From Lethocerus indicus (Eukaryota > Arthropoda > Insecta > Hemiptera > Belostomatidae), in NCBI GenBank assembly GCA_019843655.1, contig JACDQD010000105.1, positions 3,906,001-3,970,000 on the forward strand: a stretch of DNA of 64,000 bases, in the 5' to 3' direction. Made by a program: the position numbers and the translations under genes. Below are positions 1-13,983 of the stretch, one piece after another. The notes beneath the pieces are model-generated. The model worked only from the letters and a program-made list of their open reading frames with translations, was not told the DNA's origin and did not search any database. Positions within the stretch are counted from its first letter, which is position 1. The number at the start of each line of letters is the position of its first letter.

Positions 1-3000
1 TAAAGTTTTGTTATTAATATATAATATATTGATAGGAGTGAATGTCAAGAAATGTAAACAATTGAATTGTTGAAATAAGTTTTTTTTTATTTTAATGTCA
101 TTTTGTTTCAAGATGGCTGTGTGTTTTAGATAAAATCTTGGAAAACTGTTTTTGATTGTCGTAAATAGTGTGATTTTGGCCAAATCATATTATGATTATT
201 AAAATTATAAGAAGTGGTCAGTTATGTGCCTGATTGACAAACAAACCCCCTTCCCCCCATTTTCCCCATCTCAAAATTAAGTCAATGTTCTGTGTAGTCA
301 TTTTGAAACAAAATGTTTTTTATAGCATAAAAATAGGATATCAAAATCTAGTCCAAAAACTTTTACCTTAAATATGCACCTTAAATTCTAGTGAATTTAG
401 TAAAAATTCACTAAAAAGAAAAAAAGGAACATCAAAATCCTTAATTATATAACAAGACGACAAGTCATAATAGAATTTGACATTTACAAACTATAATGTA
501 GGACTAGAAATAGCATTGCCAAATTCAGTTTTCTTGTCTTGAAGCAAATTACTTAATTTATACTTACGCACTGTGATTTAATATTAATGTATATTGTATA
601 ATTATTCGCAACACTAACTTTTTTTACAATTTGTAGTATAGTTTAATTCACATGTGTATAATTCCAGTACTTCAAAGATTCATGTATAATTTCATGGCAT
701 ACACTTTTTAGTATATAAATTTGGTTATAAAATTAAATCGTATTAATTCTTATTTTATCTTTTCATGTTGGTATGTATTTCTGATATTGTACTTTACTCT
801 ATTTTTTTTAAATCATTGAATGTTAAAATATGTGAATAAATGCTCACCTCTACAATATACACATATAAAACCTTTTTGAATATTTACTGTAAATTCAGGA
901 AAGAACATAACTGACAACACTTTCACAAGCAGTCTTTTTTTTATTTATTGAGTGTGTATGCATATTTTGATGCCTTTTTATAAATTGCATATATTCAGTT
1001 CAGACGTACACATCCAGGTCCACACAAACTGCCCTTGTTGCGTTGTAATCGGATGTCCAGTCGAAAGCATCAAAAGTTTATTTAGTTATTTTTCTTCGAT
1101 AAATGTAAGTACCAGTTATAATTTTTAAATATATATAAAAAAATTGAATTATGTGGCTATCTCTTTTACATTTGCACAAGTACTGGTTGTCACTTTATTA
1201 AAGACAAGTTTGTGCTACTTTTTATCATAGATTTTCTTGCAACAATTTAAAATGTATTCTGTATAATACCAAATAGAATTTCAAAAAATATTGTATATTT
1301 TACGTATCTAATTGTGTTGTATTACTGTATGTACATACATTTCAACAAAAAATTATTCAATCTAGATGTACCTTTCAAGTTTCATTTATTAAACAAGTCT
1401 CTCTTGAGGCTGTGATAAAATTCACTATTACTTGCATTATATTATAAGCTAATTAAATATAATAAAATAAGTGTTGTTATATATCAGTGTTTTCAAATTG
1501 TATATGTTATATATGCACCTTATTCATAGAATATGGACATCTCGTTAGTTTTATATTTCAACCACTCAGTATTGTAGCTTTCATATTTATTTCAAAATTA
1601 TGTAACTCATTGTTAAATAAATGACTGTATGCGTGTGTTCTGTGTGAGAGTGCATGTATGAGCTAAAAAATGCATCATGGTTAATTTCATTTATTGTTTT
1701 TAAATGAGACATTTGTATAGTTTTAAATAAGAATTGCTTTCAATATTTTGTTGAAACAATTATGGTAAAGGTAATATTATAAAAGTTGATTATTAAATGT
1801 GTAAATATTTGTGAAAAGGATGATGTTTTCCGAAATTCTGTTACCTTAAACTTTTATAAATCCAATTTTTACAAATTCATATTCCTCATACTTTTCCTGT
1901 TATATCCCATATACAGTATTATTAAATTAATAATCGGTACTTTTATTCAGAAAATTTGTTGTGAATAAAAATAAATAAATATGATTAACTGTTGTTTATT
2001 ATACAAACCTTAGCCATATAATAACAATACTAATATTATTTTATTGCATTGAATTCCTGATGTAATTTAATTTTGTTATAATCAAAATAATATGAGATCT
2101 AAACTGGAGTGCAGATTTATTAGAATATTAGTCAATATCTATTTTGAGTGTTGTAGATATTTTAATTAGTTCTGATGTTTTATTTTGATAGGAATGCATA
2201 GTAATAAATTAAAACTTGCATTAATGTATATTTGTTTCCCATTTTACGATGTAGTTGTCATAACTCCCTCTCATGTACCTACAAAAATATATTTAATAAA
2301 TATACATTTGTATAAATTATATATTTAAGTCGAAGAAGAAGAAAGTGAAGAGAAATAATACATATTTAAACATATTAAAATAATTAATGTAATTTCTGTA
2401 ATAAATTACAAAATAATAAATAAACATATCAAAGCTAAGTAATACATATGTATTTCTAAATATTAAATAATACATCAACATGAGTACACAATAATAAATT
2501 GTGTATCCATTACATATTTAAATCAAATGAACAGAAATAAATATATATAAACATATTACAATGTGTTTATATACTTGCTGTATATATATTTTGGAAATGA
2601 AGAGGAATCAATCTATAAAGGCCCTGCTATTTTGGAGCCTAGTTATCGCCTGATGGGAGCGTGGAGTTAACACAGCCACCTGGATAAGCATACCGACATA
2701 ATTTATGAGTACAACAGTATTTGAAGATGTTAGGTGTTTCAACAGCGTCATATAATTACCTTATAATATACATTTTAATTTTTAATACAAAAAAATCCTG
2801 AAAACGTCCAAAGACAGTCGGTATATTCAATTCGTAGTTCTTAATAATATACTTGATTTTTGTAGCCCCTTTGGAATTCAATAGAAAAAATAAGCCTACC
2901 TTGGACAAACATTTCATGCATCGTGAATCAGAATCGAACATATTCTTAGATCGCAGGTGTTCATTTGACAACTAAAAATATTTCGCTAAATATTGGGGTT

Positions 3001-3639
3001 CTATAATGTTATAAGAGTCAGAATGATCAATGTGAAAGTAGAATTTGACTTTGGTACATAATAGATTGTACAACTGGGCTATTAATTATAAAATTATATT
3101 GAACGCTAATTGTACAATTAAATAAAACATGCCAATAATGTTGTGGGCAATTGCGCAAAATTATTTACTTCTCACGAAATTCGAGTCTTTTTTTCCGCAC
3201 CGGTCGATATTTTGAAGGGAAGTACGTACCTAATTACCGACTCGCTGAAAATGTGTTATTTTTACTAACGAAATAACTACATTAATCTAATGCGTTTAAA
3301 ACGTTTTTACTTAAAAAAAACAGTACCACACGAATGTGTAAAATATGTTTTTGACAAGCTATACAGACATACTTTTTCTATATTGATGCATAAGCAAAAA
3401 TGTGCGTACACATAATTGTAACTAAAAAGAAAAGTTATTAAATTAGAATTTTACGGTCTAATAATAATAATTAATTCTATATATCAGCAACAGTACATAA
3501 TATTTTTTAAAATTCTTATCGATTCTAGGACATTAAATCTAGTGAGTCGAGGGCGCTTCCGGCTAGGCTCACTTCCAGAAGGACCCCTTCTACTCCATTT
3601 TGGATTGTGGCTTCTCTCTGTTAGCGTCTCTGTCTTTCG
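1..3639. other. AT-rich non-coding region upstream of the FET gene
   Basis: No coding exon can be supported here on either strand; the open frames are short and low-complexity. Many AATAAA-type signals on + (for example near 835, 1617 and 1967) would suit the 3' UTR of a gene lying left of the window, but nothing proves this. A GC-richer block at about 2610-2700 stands out from its AT-rich surroundings and may be a fragment of a dispersed repeat. From about 3530 the composition changes to a pyrimidine-rich, promoter/5'-UTR-like stretch leading to the start codon at 3640. Confidence 0.5.
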
Positions 3640-4464
3640 ATGGGTGATAATCGTAAGTACTATTTAGTTTCACTTAGTTATCAATCGAGTACCGGTGTAC
3701 AACGCAGGATACTTTTGAACATTGTTATTACACTTTTTAGTAATCCCCAATTAAACGTGTAATTTTCTTAAGACGCTAAGCTTTGCCCCGTTTTTGGATC
3801 GCGGTCCGACTTTTGCAAGCATAACGTTTGCCGTGTCTGAGCCCATCGCTGGTTTTATATTTCAGAGTACACAAATTATGGTGGTGGTTACGGGAGTTAC
3901 GGCGGCTACTCTCAAGGAGGAGCCTCGGTAGCTGCTCCGAATTACCCTGCCCCCGGTGGCTACGACCAGGCGGCCACCTACAGCCAGCCGCCCCCTGGAC
4001 AATGGCCACAACAGCAACAGTACACAAGCGATTCCGCCCAGCAGAATTATTCCCAAGGACCGCCCCAAGGTAATGCCCCACATATTATGCCCCATTTAAA
4101 TTAAATTTAATCACATGGTAGAATACAGAGATTAACATTTCGTATGAATATAGTTTTTGTAATTTCTGGCTAGAGGGCAATGTGTCCACGGAAGTTGTGT
4201 ATTAGTTAGGAGACAATAGATAGAGTTGGTTTTCAAACCACTACCCTTTAGGGGTGGTTAAAGCTGTAGGCTTCGAACGCTTTCTAACAACTACCTCTGC
4301 CTGCACTTTTTCTTTTCGCATTATTTTCAATTTATTGTTATGTTTATTATACCGGCAACCTATGAAATACTTTGGTAAAATCACAGAGTACCGTTCCACC
4401 TAATCTTAACTTCCTAACAACAGAGCAATTGTGTATCGATATACCACCCGTGTTATTTTACATG

Positions 4465-4515
<51 letters not shown>

Positions 4516-7500
4516 ATATACATAATCTGTGATTTTGTCGTTCCCATGGGTTTTCTGTTACTGTTCAGTTCATTATGCTGACAAAAAATGTTCATAACAA
4601 CAAAAACACTGACAATTTCTGAGACGATGCAGAAAAAAATGGACTCATTTATGGAAACTCCTCACAGTCATTGCTTGAGTTGCCATGTTGCCCCTTTTAT
4701 TTAAGTTTTTGTAAGAACATTTAATGAATTAATGTATGCATCTGGGCAAAAGTAAAAAAATGGGCAGTAAGTAAATGAGAATTAATGTGTACATGTTACA
4801 TTATTAGTGAATCTTAGTTCATTATTGGTGTGTCAAATTATGATTTCATAAGGGATTAATGAATTTAAATTTGTTTTTATTTAGTATTTTGTATACCTGA
4901 GTATTCACAAGTATTGGATTGGGGAATAAATATGTAAGTGTATAATAAGTAGAGAGATAAACATTAATTGCAGTAGAATGATATAATTATCTAATGTATG
5001 GATTAATAATAGGAGGATCGCAGCCACCTAATTATAGCCAGCCACCGCCCTCTGTACCATCAGGAGGCTATGGATCCCAGTCCAACTATGACTCGAGTAA
5101 TTCTTCTGGCCAATATTCAGGCTACAATGCTCCTTCTGGAGGAGGCTATTCCAATACAAGTTATGGTGGCCAGGGTGGATACTCAAGTATGTAGTTTTCC
5201 TTTTACATACATCTGTCAGTTCCAATATACTCCATAAATTATACACTCTTGTAAACGATTATGATGTAAAGTCTGTTCAGTAAGCAGTTAATTGGATGGA
5301 TTTAGCTTTTTTTAGTGAGCATTTTTTGATATAGACTTCACGATACTTGACATTTATATGAAATATTTTGTGTCTTTCCTTAATGTGACCTTTGAAACAC
5401 CTTTTTTATTGCTTAAATATTTTACAAACAAAAGAACTGATTATCAAAAGGCATCCTCAAAACCAAGGTCTTTATAGTGATTATTTCTTTGATGAGTTTC
5501 TTCTTACAGGGCGTTTTAAATACATAAAACCCCAAATTATTCCATTCAGTGTCCTATATGTGAGAGAATATTATTATGTATTTGTTGATTTAGGTAATGG
5601 AGGTGGAAGTGGTGGTGGAGGAGGAGGTGGTGGAGGCGGAGGAGGAGGTGGAGGCGGAGGTTATAACTCGAGAAATTCTGGAGGAGGATACAAGTAAGTT
5701 CTGAAATTTAAATTGCGAAAAATAGAATTAAGCTGACAAATATAAGGTGCATTCAACAATATTGTTACATGAAAAGAACGAGTATTTTTCATTAGAGAGT
5801 AATTATCGGAGGAAGCTTTCATAGTATAGAGTATACACACGAGTTTGTCTGTATCAATGTAATTTCTCATCATTAAAATGCTCAGTTTTGAGTAGTGTTT
5901 AAATTAAAGTATACAGTACAATTGATATTCATTTGTATAATTTTTTGGTTTAAATCATTGATAGATACAATCAATGATTATATCTTTTCTTGGTATTTTA
6001 AAAGATTAATTCGATGAAATTAAGTAATTTTTCCCTTTAAGCGTCAATGTGGAATTAATTTTAATTTTTTTTAAATTTGTATATTTATTAAATGGAAGAG
6101 TTATTAGAAAGAGAAAAATAGAAAAAATACCTCCAGTGTTTCTGACACACGATGACTGTTGACCTATCATTGTGATTATTTGAGAAATTGATTAATTGTG
6201 CTTTCTATTATTTAAAGGGGTTGCTAACCTCAAGGTATTAAATGTCTTAGTGATTACAATAACCATTGTATTTGGTGATTATATCAGTCTGCGCCGAGAA
6301 TGAAGTGAAGAAGTATTGTGTGTAACATGTCAAAAAATTTCCACGTAAGCTCAGGTACAATATTGCTTTGTTAAGTAATATATTTGTTTGAATAATGTAA
6401 TATATACCTGTATGTGCTAAATTTATTTTATATTTATTTTTTTAATTATCAAAACAATGTGGGATAAAAAACAAACAATTTAATCTTTTCCAGTTTTTAA
6501 AACACTTTCTCCATATGTAGCTGTCATTTGTTTTGTGGTAGGATATAGGTTGTTTAATTCTTGTTGCAATTGGTTTCAAAAAAGATTTCTTTTGGATAGC
6601 TATTTTGGTGATGTTTAGGTTTTAACCTGATTATAAGAAATTTAGATTTATGAACAGAATGATCTGGAATAATATGATGTGGTTGTGCATATGTTGATAA
6701 GCATTATGTGTTGTAATGCTTTAAACTTAGCAGACCTAAGTTATAGTATGTTTTCTATAGCTCTGTTAAGAAAAAAGTTTTATTAGAGCAAATATAAATA
6801 GACTAGGTTATATGGTTAGGGTAGTTATATTCATATGATTTGGCTTTAACATTTTGTTGACATGTGTAACTGTTAACTATATTGGTTTAGTATTTAGCAT
6901 ACTAAACTTGTTTGATTTTATGTGTTTGTGGTTGACCATGTAATAGAAATTAAGGCTTTTTTCACTAATGAAATATGATTTGTGATATTAAAAATAGGTG
7001 TATTTTTGCATTTTTAACAAAGTTCAATAGCGTTCAAATTTGTTCAGAATTATATTTTTGCCCCAGGAATAATTATATCAATATTTATTGCATATGGAGA
7101 ATGTGGCTACACGAGGGCGAGATTAAATTTACATTTTTTTAAACATTTTTTTCAGTTTTATATTGTAATTTTTGTTTCAAGATTCATGTTTGTGTGTATT
7201 TCACTTAGTATTACAGTGCACCCTTGACTAGTGCTGGTTGTATTATTTTTCATGAAAGGATCTGTAGTAACATTTATCATTTGTTATATTCTTTTTTCTT
7301 TTTCTCTATCACACAGTATATTAAACATTATTTCCCATAGCATTTATTTGAATCTCTTGTTTTCTTTGTTTGTTATATTGTCATTCTTAGTTGTACGGTA
7401 AATGTATGGTGACTAGGCAATGACACAATAGGCGAGTAGAGGCAGATTACAAAAGTGATGATGTTCAAATCCTCAGGATGAGGATTCCCTTCTATTATCA

Positions 7501-10500
7501 TCTAAAAAATGTTTCTTGTAACTACTGGGTTAGTAAAGGAAAAATATAGGACTAAATAATAATTGTACTACTAAATAAATAGAATGTAAAAAGTACAGCA
7601 CTTTGTTGTTGTTTATACATTTAACTTTAATTTCGTATATTATTTTGGTGTTGGAATAAGGCTGGTAGTTGGTTAACTATGGTTTTGTAAGTACTTTTAT
7701 TATCAAGCAAGATCATTTTTTTTAAATTTGGAAGTTTAGTGGTTTTCAGTATTCGTGAATAAAATTTGTAGTGTGTTCACTGTTGTATTGAAGAATAATG
7801 TATTAATTTTGTTTTGTATGTCATTGTTTGTTTTCTGATCAAATGATTGATTTTGTTGTTAGTTCAATGCATAGCTGGTGACACATTAGTATAGCATGGT
7901 TTCAAAATTCATTTGCATATTATTTGGGGGTGCACTGAACTCTTCCATTATGAACACCTATTTCTGTTTTTTTGGAGATTAAATTGTTTTTTGGTTTGTA
8001 TCAATCCCCATTTTTTTCATTTATTTTTCTTATATCTGTAACAATATTGAATTTTAATTCCCATTTTGAGAATATTTTTGTATTTGTTACAATGAACAAT
8101 CTTTTCTTGGTTCATATGAAATGCTTCTGTAATTTTGCCATGGTCTTTTAAGTGTTTAACAGGTGTGGAATATATATAAAAAAAATTGACATGACATAGG
8201 GGTTGTATTTATATGATGGTAAGTCATGGGTATACAATGGCGCACTGATATATATAGATAAATATATATGTATATATTTGGATATAATAATGATTACGGT
8301 GAACTGAAAAAGGTTGGAGTGTAAATTTTATTATATGCATATAAAATTATGAGGTACAAACCTAAATGTAAAGATCAATTATGGTAATAATTGAAATACT
8401 GAATGCATAAGTTTAATTTTATATGGTTGAATAAATTTCACATACATAAAGTAAATAGGGTAAATATTAATTGGCTGTTGTCTGTCTGGTCATTTCTGTT
8501 TGGTTTTTTTACATTTATCAGACCGTCATATTCAGGTATTATTAGTCAGACTTCTCTGGCTTAATTATCATTCCGCTTGTAGGATGTTCCATTCTATTAT
8601 TTTTATTTGTATTATGGTGGAAGTACTTTCGTGATTAAACCTACAAATCTTCACTTTTAAATTATTTATTTCTTTTTGGCTCACTTGTTTTATCCTGTAT
8701 GAGACCAGTTTCGGATTTTTACTGCGGTTGCAAGCAGGCTGTTTATAATATAGTAATTATTGGAATGTTGCCAATGAAGCAGTTAGTCATTGTTATTATT
8801 GCACTATTACAATTCATTATTTTATGTACTTTAATATTTTTATTGTTTTTTGTAGTATTTTGACTCTTTTATACCTTTGGGGCAATTCAATTCAATTCAT
8901 AGATTGTTAGAAAATGCATTTCTGTACAATTTACACATGGAATTGATTATAAACAAAGTAAATGTTCTCCTTCCCATATCCATAAAAAAAGTAGGATTTA
9001 TTGGTAGATACATTGTTATTCTTACTGGGTAGTACAGTGTTAAAAAAAATTAATGTGAAACAGTTTCCATTATTCAAGCCTGCAATCCACTGGAGGGTCT
9101 GTACTTGAAAAATGTCAACTTACTTGGTACTCCTAGATCCGAATTGCTTGCTTGGCTGCAATATTGACAGATTGCATCATTGGCAACTAATTTTTTTGTG
9201 GTATTATTAACAGGACACTACTGGCAACAGTTGGAAAACGAAACCAGTTATATACCGGGAGCAAACAAGTGAGAGGGGACATTTAAGTCTACTGTGTAAT
9301 CTCTACAAATATTGTGATCTCTACTGAAGCCTTGCAGATCTTATATAAACATTTTATTAGATTTAAAATTTCACCTTTATTGAATCGAGTAATGATCTGT
9401 AAAGAGAAAAACATTTTAAGGCGTTTGATTTATTCTTAGAATAAATTATTGTTGGATTTCTTACTATTTTTTTAATCACTTATATATTATATGCCATGCA
9501 GATAAGGCTGGGAAATATTAAGTATATTTCTAGACGGTCTGAATGTTATTCAAAATTTATTCTAAGGATTTTGTTTAAGAGGTAACAAATTCGGATAATG
9601 GGAAATAGTTTAAAAATGAAAGAAAAAATAGATTAGGGGGTTGAGGTTGTTAGTTTTTGGGTTTGACTTGACTGACGTTGACTGGAGATAGAAGAGAGGA
9701 CATCAATATGAAGATAATGGCTATCACAACCAACTTCTCACGAGTTATTTCTCTGTTTTAGCAGTGGGGGTCGAGGTGGTTATAACAAAGGTAACTGCAC
9801 CGAACTAAATTTGGTGCTATTCATTCAAATGTTTTGAAATTAGAATCAATGTTATATATGTGTTTATGTTTAGGCCATTTGAATGACAATGAGCAGTTTG
9901 GACAGTTATTTTCTTGACTTTAGAATTCCTTTCAAATGTCTCAACTTTTAATTTCATATCAATTTTTTTTGTTATTAATATTCTTGAGATAGTTCTTTTC
10001 AACCAACATTTGCTCGCAATTGTCATTTAAACTGCCTCCAACATTGAGATGAATGGAAGATTTTGCATTTTAAATATAGATTCAATTCAAAACACTCAGA
10101 TATTATTATTTATAGAAAAATGTTAAAAGTTGGTAATCTCTTGTTTTCTGTGGGAGGTATATTCCTGGAGAAACTGTGAATAAATCTAATAAACTGAATT
10201 TTAATCTTAGATCCACAACTGGAACAGTTCTGTAAAGTATGTTGCAGTAATGTATGCATTAGTTAATTCTTCATTTATATTTCTGACTGAATTATTCTTT
10301 CTTTGCCTCCTGTTTTTCATTTTCATGTCCAGCTTGAAAACAAAATACAAACCATGGATAACGAGTGATTACTGTATATTTTCTCTTATAATTTTCATAT
10401 TGAATTATTTTCTATAATACAATGAAAACTGTTGTACCAGCATTCTTCCATTCAACCAAGTATTATAAATGATGGTTTATATATTTATGCATTGGTATTA

Positions 10501-13500
10501 TTTGTTTTTAAATAGTCAAAACACAACACTATATTATATTCAGTTTATGATCACTTTTGAGGGTATGTGAAGTTTTTGAGACTTCAAATAGATATTATTG
10601 GTTTTTGTGCTGAAATATTAGCAGTGAATCGTTAATAATGAAAATTTAGACAGTGAAAAAACATCTATATTTCTGTATAAGGAAATACAATGGGTATTAA
10701 TATATGATAAGAAAATGATTCAGCATCAGTACTTATGTAAATAAGTTTTTCGGTATTTATCTTACTAAAGATTTTTGGTGTTTAATTTACTTTTTGTTTC
10801 GTGAAAAGTACAGGTGGTTTAAATAATGCAAAAATAGTGAGGGTTAAAAATTGGGTCATGCTTTATTTTTTTCTACGGTATGATAAATTAGCGCATAATA
10901 GCAGACAGTGGTGTATTTCTGAGTTATATTTATTTTTGTACCTATAAGACCAAAATATTTGAGTTCTGTGCCTCAGCATTATTTCTTTTTATGGTGTATC
11001 AGGGCTAATTACATGGACTGTAGGTCAAATTATAATATTAAGGCAGGATATCTATCTCTTTATTCATTCCCTGGTTGAGTGATTGATTTATATTTATTTT
11101 TCTTCTTATTTTGTGTTCTAAATGTATGTGAGTATGAATGTATTATTTAGTTATTTGTGAATATCTTGTGTATATAGTAATGAAATTAAAGAAAAAAATA
11201 AAAATAATGTAGGAAAAGTAAGCTACAGAGTTTTAGATCTTTGGTTGTAAGAAACTATACAAAAGATGTTTGAAAAAGTTCTTAAATGGATATTGTGGTT
11301 ATAAAAAATTTCAGAATGACAAAACAAATAGAGCAAACATTCATATACATACACACATTCATTTATTATCATTAAGTATATATATTACAATTTTGTGAAC
11401 AATCCATATTAATAAAATTATACCATAGGGGGAGGTGGTGGATACGGAGGAGGGGGTGGAAGTGATTATATAGTTCAGGAAGACACCATATTTGTATCTG
11501 GTATGACAACGAGCACATCTGAAGTTGAAATTCAACAGTTTTTTGGAGCAATCGGTGTTATAAAGGTAGGATTTATTTGATTATTAATCTTTAAAAAATT
11601 AGTTCTTTAAATATGTCAATTTCATATGTATTGTTATTAACATTATTATTTCAAACATTTCTTGTACATTTAGTTTATTTTTCTGTTTCAAGACCGATAA
11701 GAAGACGGGTAAACCAAAAATTTGGATTTACAATGACAAAGCTACAGGCAGGCCGAAGGGTGAAGCGACTGTAACTTACGATGATTCCAATGCTGCAAGT
11801 TCTGCCATAAGATGGTTTGACAGTATGTACTTAGTATAATTCCACTTATATTCAATTATTTATTTCAATAATAATTCAGTTTTTCCTAACTTTGTAAGAA
11901 CAAAAATCATAACATGATTAAATGTTTGTTAGTAATAATAATGTATTATTCAATCTCTTTCACTATCTTATTCAATAATTACACACAATTTTAAGTACAT
12001 AAATGAATGGATTTTTTTATAAATGAATTGTGTTTAATAAATCAGTAATAAATCTGTAAAAATGTAGGTTTTAAGTGTGTTCAGTTTTTTATTATGAACC
12101 AAGTAATTCTAGCTTACATATATTCTAGTTTTTATTTATAATTTTTTGTTTCCTTATTAATAATAATTGTATTCGTTAAATGTATTATTTCAATAATTGT
12201 TGTTACGAACACAAATAATGAATTGGGAATTGCATTATTTGTTGGATTATTGAATAATGTTTCAATGCATAAATTAATTCATATTTTTACCTTCAGACAA
12301 GGAATTCAATGGAGCCATAATCAAAGTACAAATGGCTACCAAGCGGGATAACTATATGGGAGGGAGAGGAGGCGGATCTGGAGGGAGAGGGGGCGGCGGA
12401 GGCAGAGGGGGTGGTAGTAGAGGGGGCAGTGGAGGTGGTGGCGGTGGAGGAAGCTATAGAGGAAGCGGAGGAGGTGGAGACATGGGAGGCGGTGGCGGTG
12501 GCGGTGGAGGAGGTAGCGGCAGGGACTCGACCAGAGATAGGGGACCAACCTCCAGGGGTGGACCTTCCTCGGGCGGTGGACCAGCAGGTGGAGGAGGAGG
12601 TAATATAATAAACATATCACAATCTCCTATTTCTTACTGATCGAGAAAAGTAGGCGCGATTAAAAATACAAACTTAAGGAGTATATGCAACGCAAAGAAA
12701 ATCTTAACCTTTTTAACAGAACCTTATTCGACAACTGTTTTTTTGTCATTGTAGAATTCATAAATGGTCAGTATAAAAACAAATGTTCTGACCTGTCATT
12801 TTATGCAAATCAGTGTCACTTTTTTATGCTGTGCATGTATGTTTAAATTGTATTGAAAAAAATACGAATCACCGAAAACGTTTGTATACTCTATGTAGGT
12901 GGCGGCTATGGAGGTGGACCGAGAGAAGGTGATTGGAAATGTACAAATCCGCAGTGCGGCAATACAAATTTTGCTTGGAGACAACAGTGCAACAGATGTA
13001 ACGAGTCGAGGCCTTCGGGTTATGGTAGTGGTGGCGGCGGCGGCGGCGGCGGTGGAGGTGGAGGAGATGGACGTAAGTACACTTTGTTCAATTGAAATTT
13101 ACAGGTTGTACTATCAGGGGGTTCAAATCCTCTACGTGGGGCCCGAATTATTGCTGTGCCAGATTGCCATCCAATTTCAACTGTTTTAGCATAGTTAAAT
13201 GCACATTTTTAAGTTTATAGTACAAATTTTGTGGGGAAAGCTTTCAATTGGGGACACTAGAAATTATGTGCGAAAATATGTATTTCAAATCTATACAATA
13301 TCATTCATTATGCCAAAATGTATATCATCTCAATGGATTCTGGTTCTGCACCTATAAAACTGTTAAATTGATAATTTTGTCGAATTGACTGTTGAGCGAG
13401 GAGAGGTGGGAGCAGTGGAGGAGGAGGAGGAGGAGGAGGTAGTGGAGGCGGCGGTGGAATGGATAGAGGCCGAGGAGGTAGAGGAGGGTTTGGCGGCGGC

Positions 13501-13983
13501 AGAGGTGGTATGGACCGTGGAGGCAGGGGAGGACGCGGAGGCGGCGGCCCTATGAGAGGAGCAGGCGGAGGGTAATGTTATATTCTATTTAATATTTCAC
13601 TTATATTACAAATGGGGCTCAGCCATTAAGTCTGCACCTAATTCCATTCCACCATCATCAGGCTTCAACTCTAAGACATTTGGAGTCTCCAGGCAATGCT
13701 TCATTAGCAGCTGCTCAGTTTCCTTCCTACTGTATTTTTGTATTTGTTATTATTGTTGTTGTGTAGGTTTCCTGGTCTGAGTATCTTTTTTTTACAAGTT
13801 AGGTTAATAGTAGTTTCCCTGGTACAAAAAAATTAAATTATCGATATCATTTATATAGAATTCAATAAATTTGTGTTCTTAAATATAATCAACTAGTAAT
13901 TTCTATAATAATTTATAATTATGAATTAATTTTGTTTCAGTGGTAGAGGTGGAGGTGGAAGAGATAGGAATCGCCCCTACTAA
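3640..13983 (+). CDS. caz: FET-family RNA-binding protein, cabeza/FUS-TAF15-EWS orthologue
   Basis: Eleven exons join with consistent phase into 493 aa: 3640-3652, 3866-4069, 5013-5186, 5594-5693, 9762-9790, 11429-11565, 11693-11822, 12297-12599, 12899-13072, 13397-13571, 13941-13983. Residues 1-130 are a Ser/Tyr/Gly/Gln-rich prion-like region, followed by a long Gly run (exon 4). An RRM follows at about 186-277, with RNP2-like IFVSGM and RNP1-like KGEATVTY, the FET form. Then come an RGG region, a RanBP2-type zinc finger (Cys378, 383, 394, 397) and a second RGG region. The protein ends in RDRNRPY, the PY-type nuclear localisation signal read by transportin. By family it is a nuclear RNA/DNA-binding protein acting in transcription and splicing that can phase-separate. 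Exons 3, 5 and 10 have in-frame alternative acceptors; exon 10 could begin at 13406 instead of 13397. Family identity is certain; exon 10's acceptor is the weakest point. Confidence 0.93.
4469..4513. repeat. (TA)n microsatellite
   Basis: An uninterrupted TA dinucleotide run of about 45 bp in intron 2 of the FET gene. Confidence 0.95.
5694..9761. other. Long intron 4 of the FET gene
   Basis: About 4 kb of AT-rich intron between the poly-Gly exon 4 and the 29-nt exon 5. The flanking donor (CAA/GTAAGT) and acceptor (TTTTAGCAG) are good. I see no coding potential, RNA gene or complete transposon. A short piece near 7468 looks like a degenerate tRNA B-box but has no matching A-box. Confidence 0.6.
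9791..11428. other. Intron 5 of the FET gene
   Basis: About 1.6 kb of AT-rich sequence between exon 5 and the exon that begins the RRM. I see nothing functional in it beyond the splice sites. Confidence 0.6.

Noticed and set aside
13117..13135. GGTTCAAATCC, a tRNA T-arm-like sequence in FET intron 9
   Set aside because: No A-box or acceptor stem upstream; not enough for a tRNA or SINE call. Similar isolated B-box-like pieces near 34480, 41900 and 55105 were dropped for the same reason.
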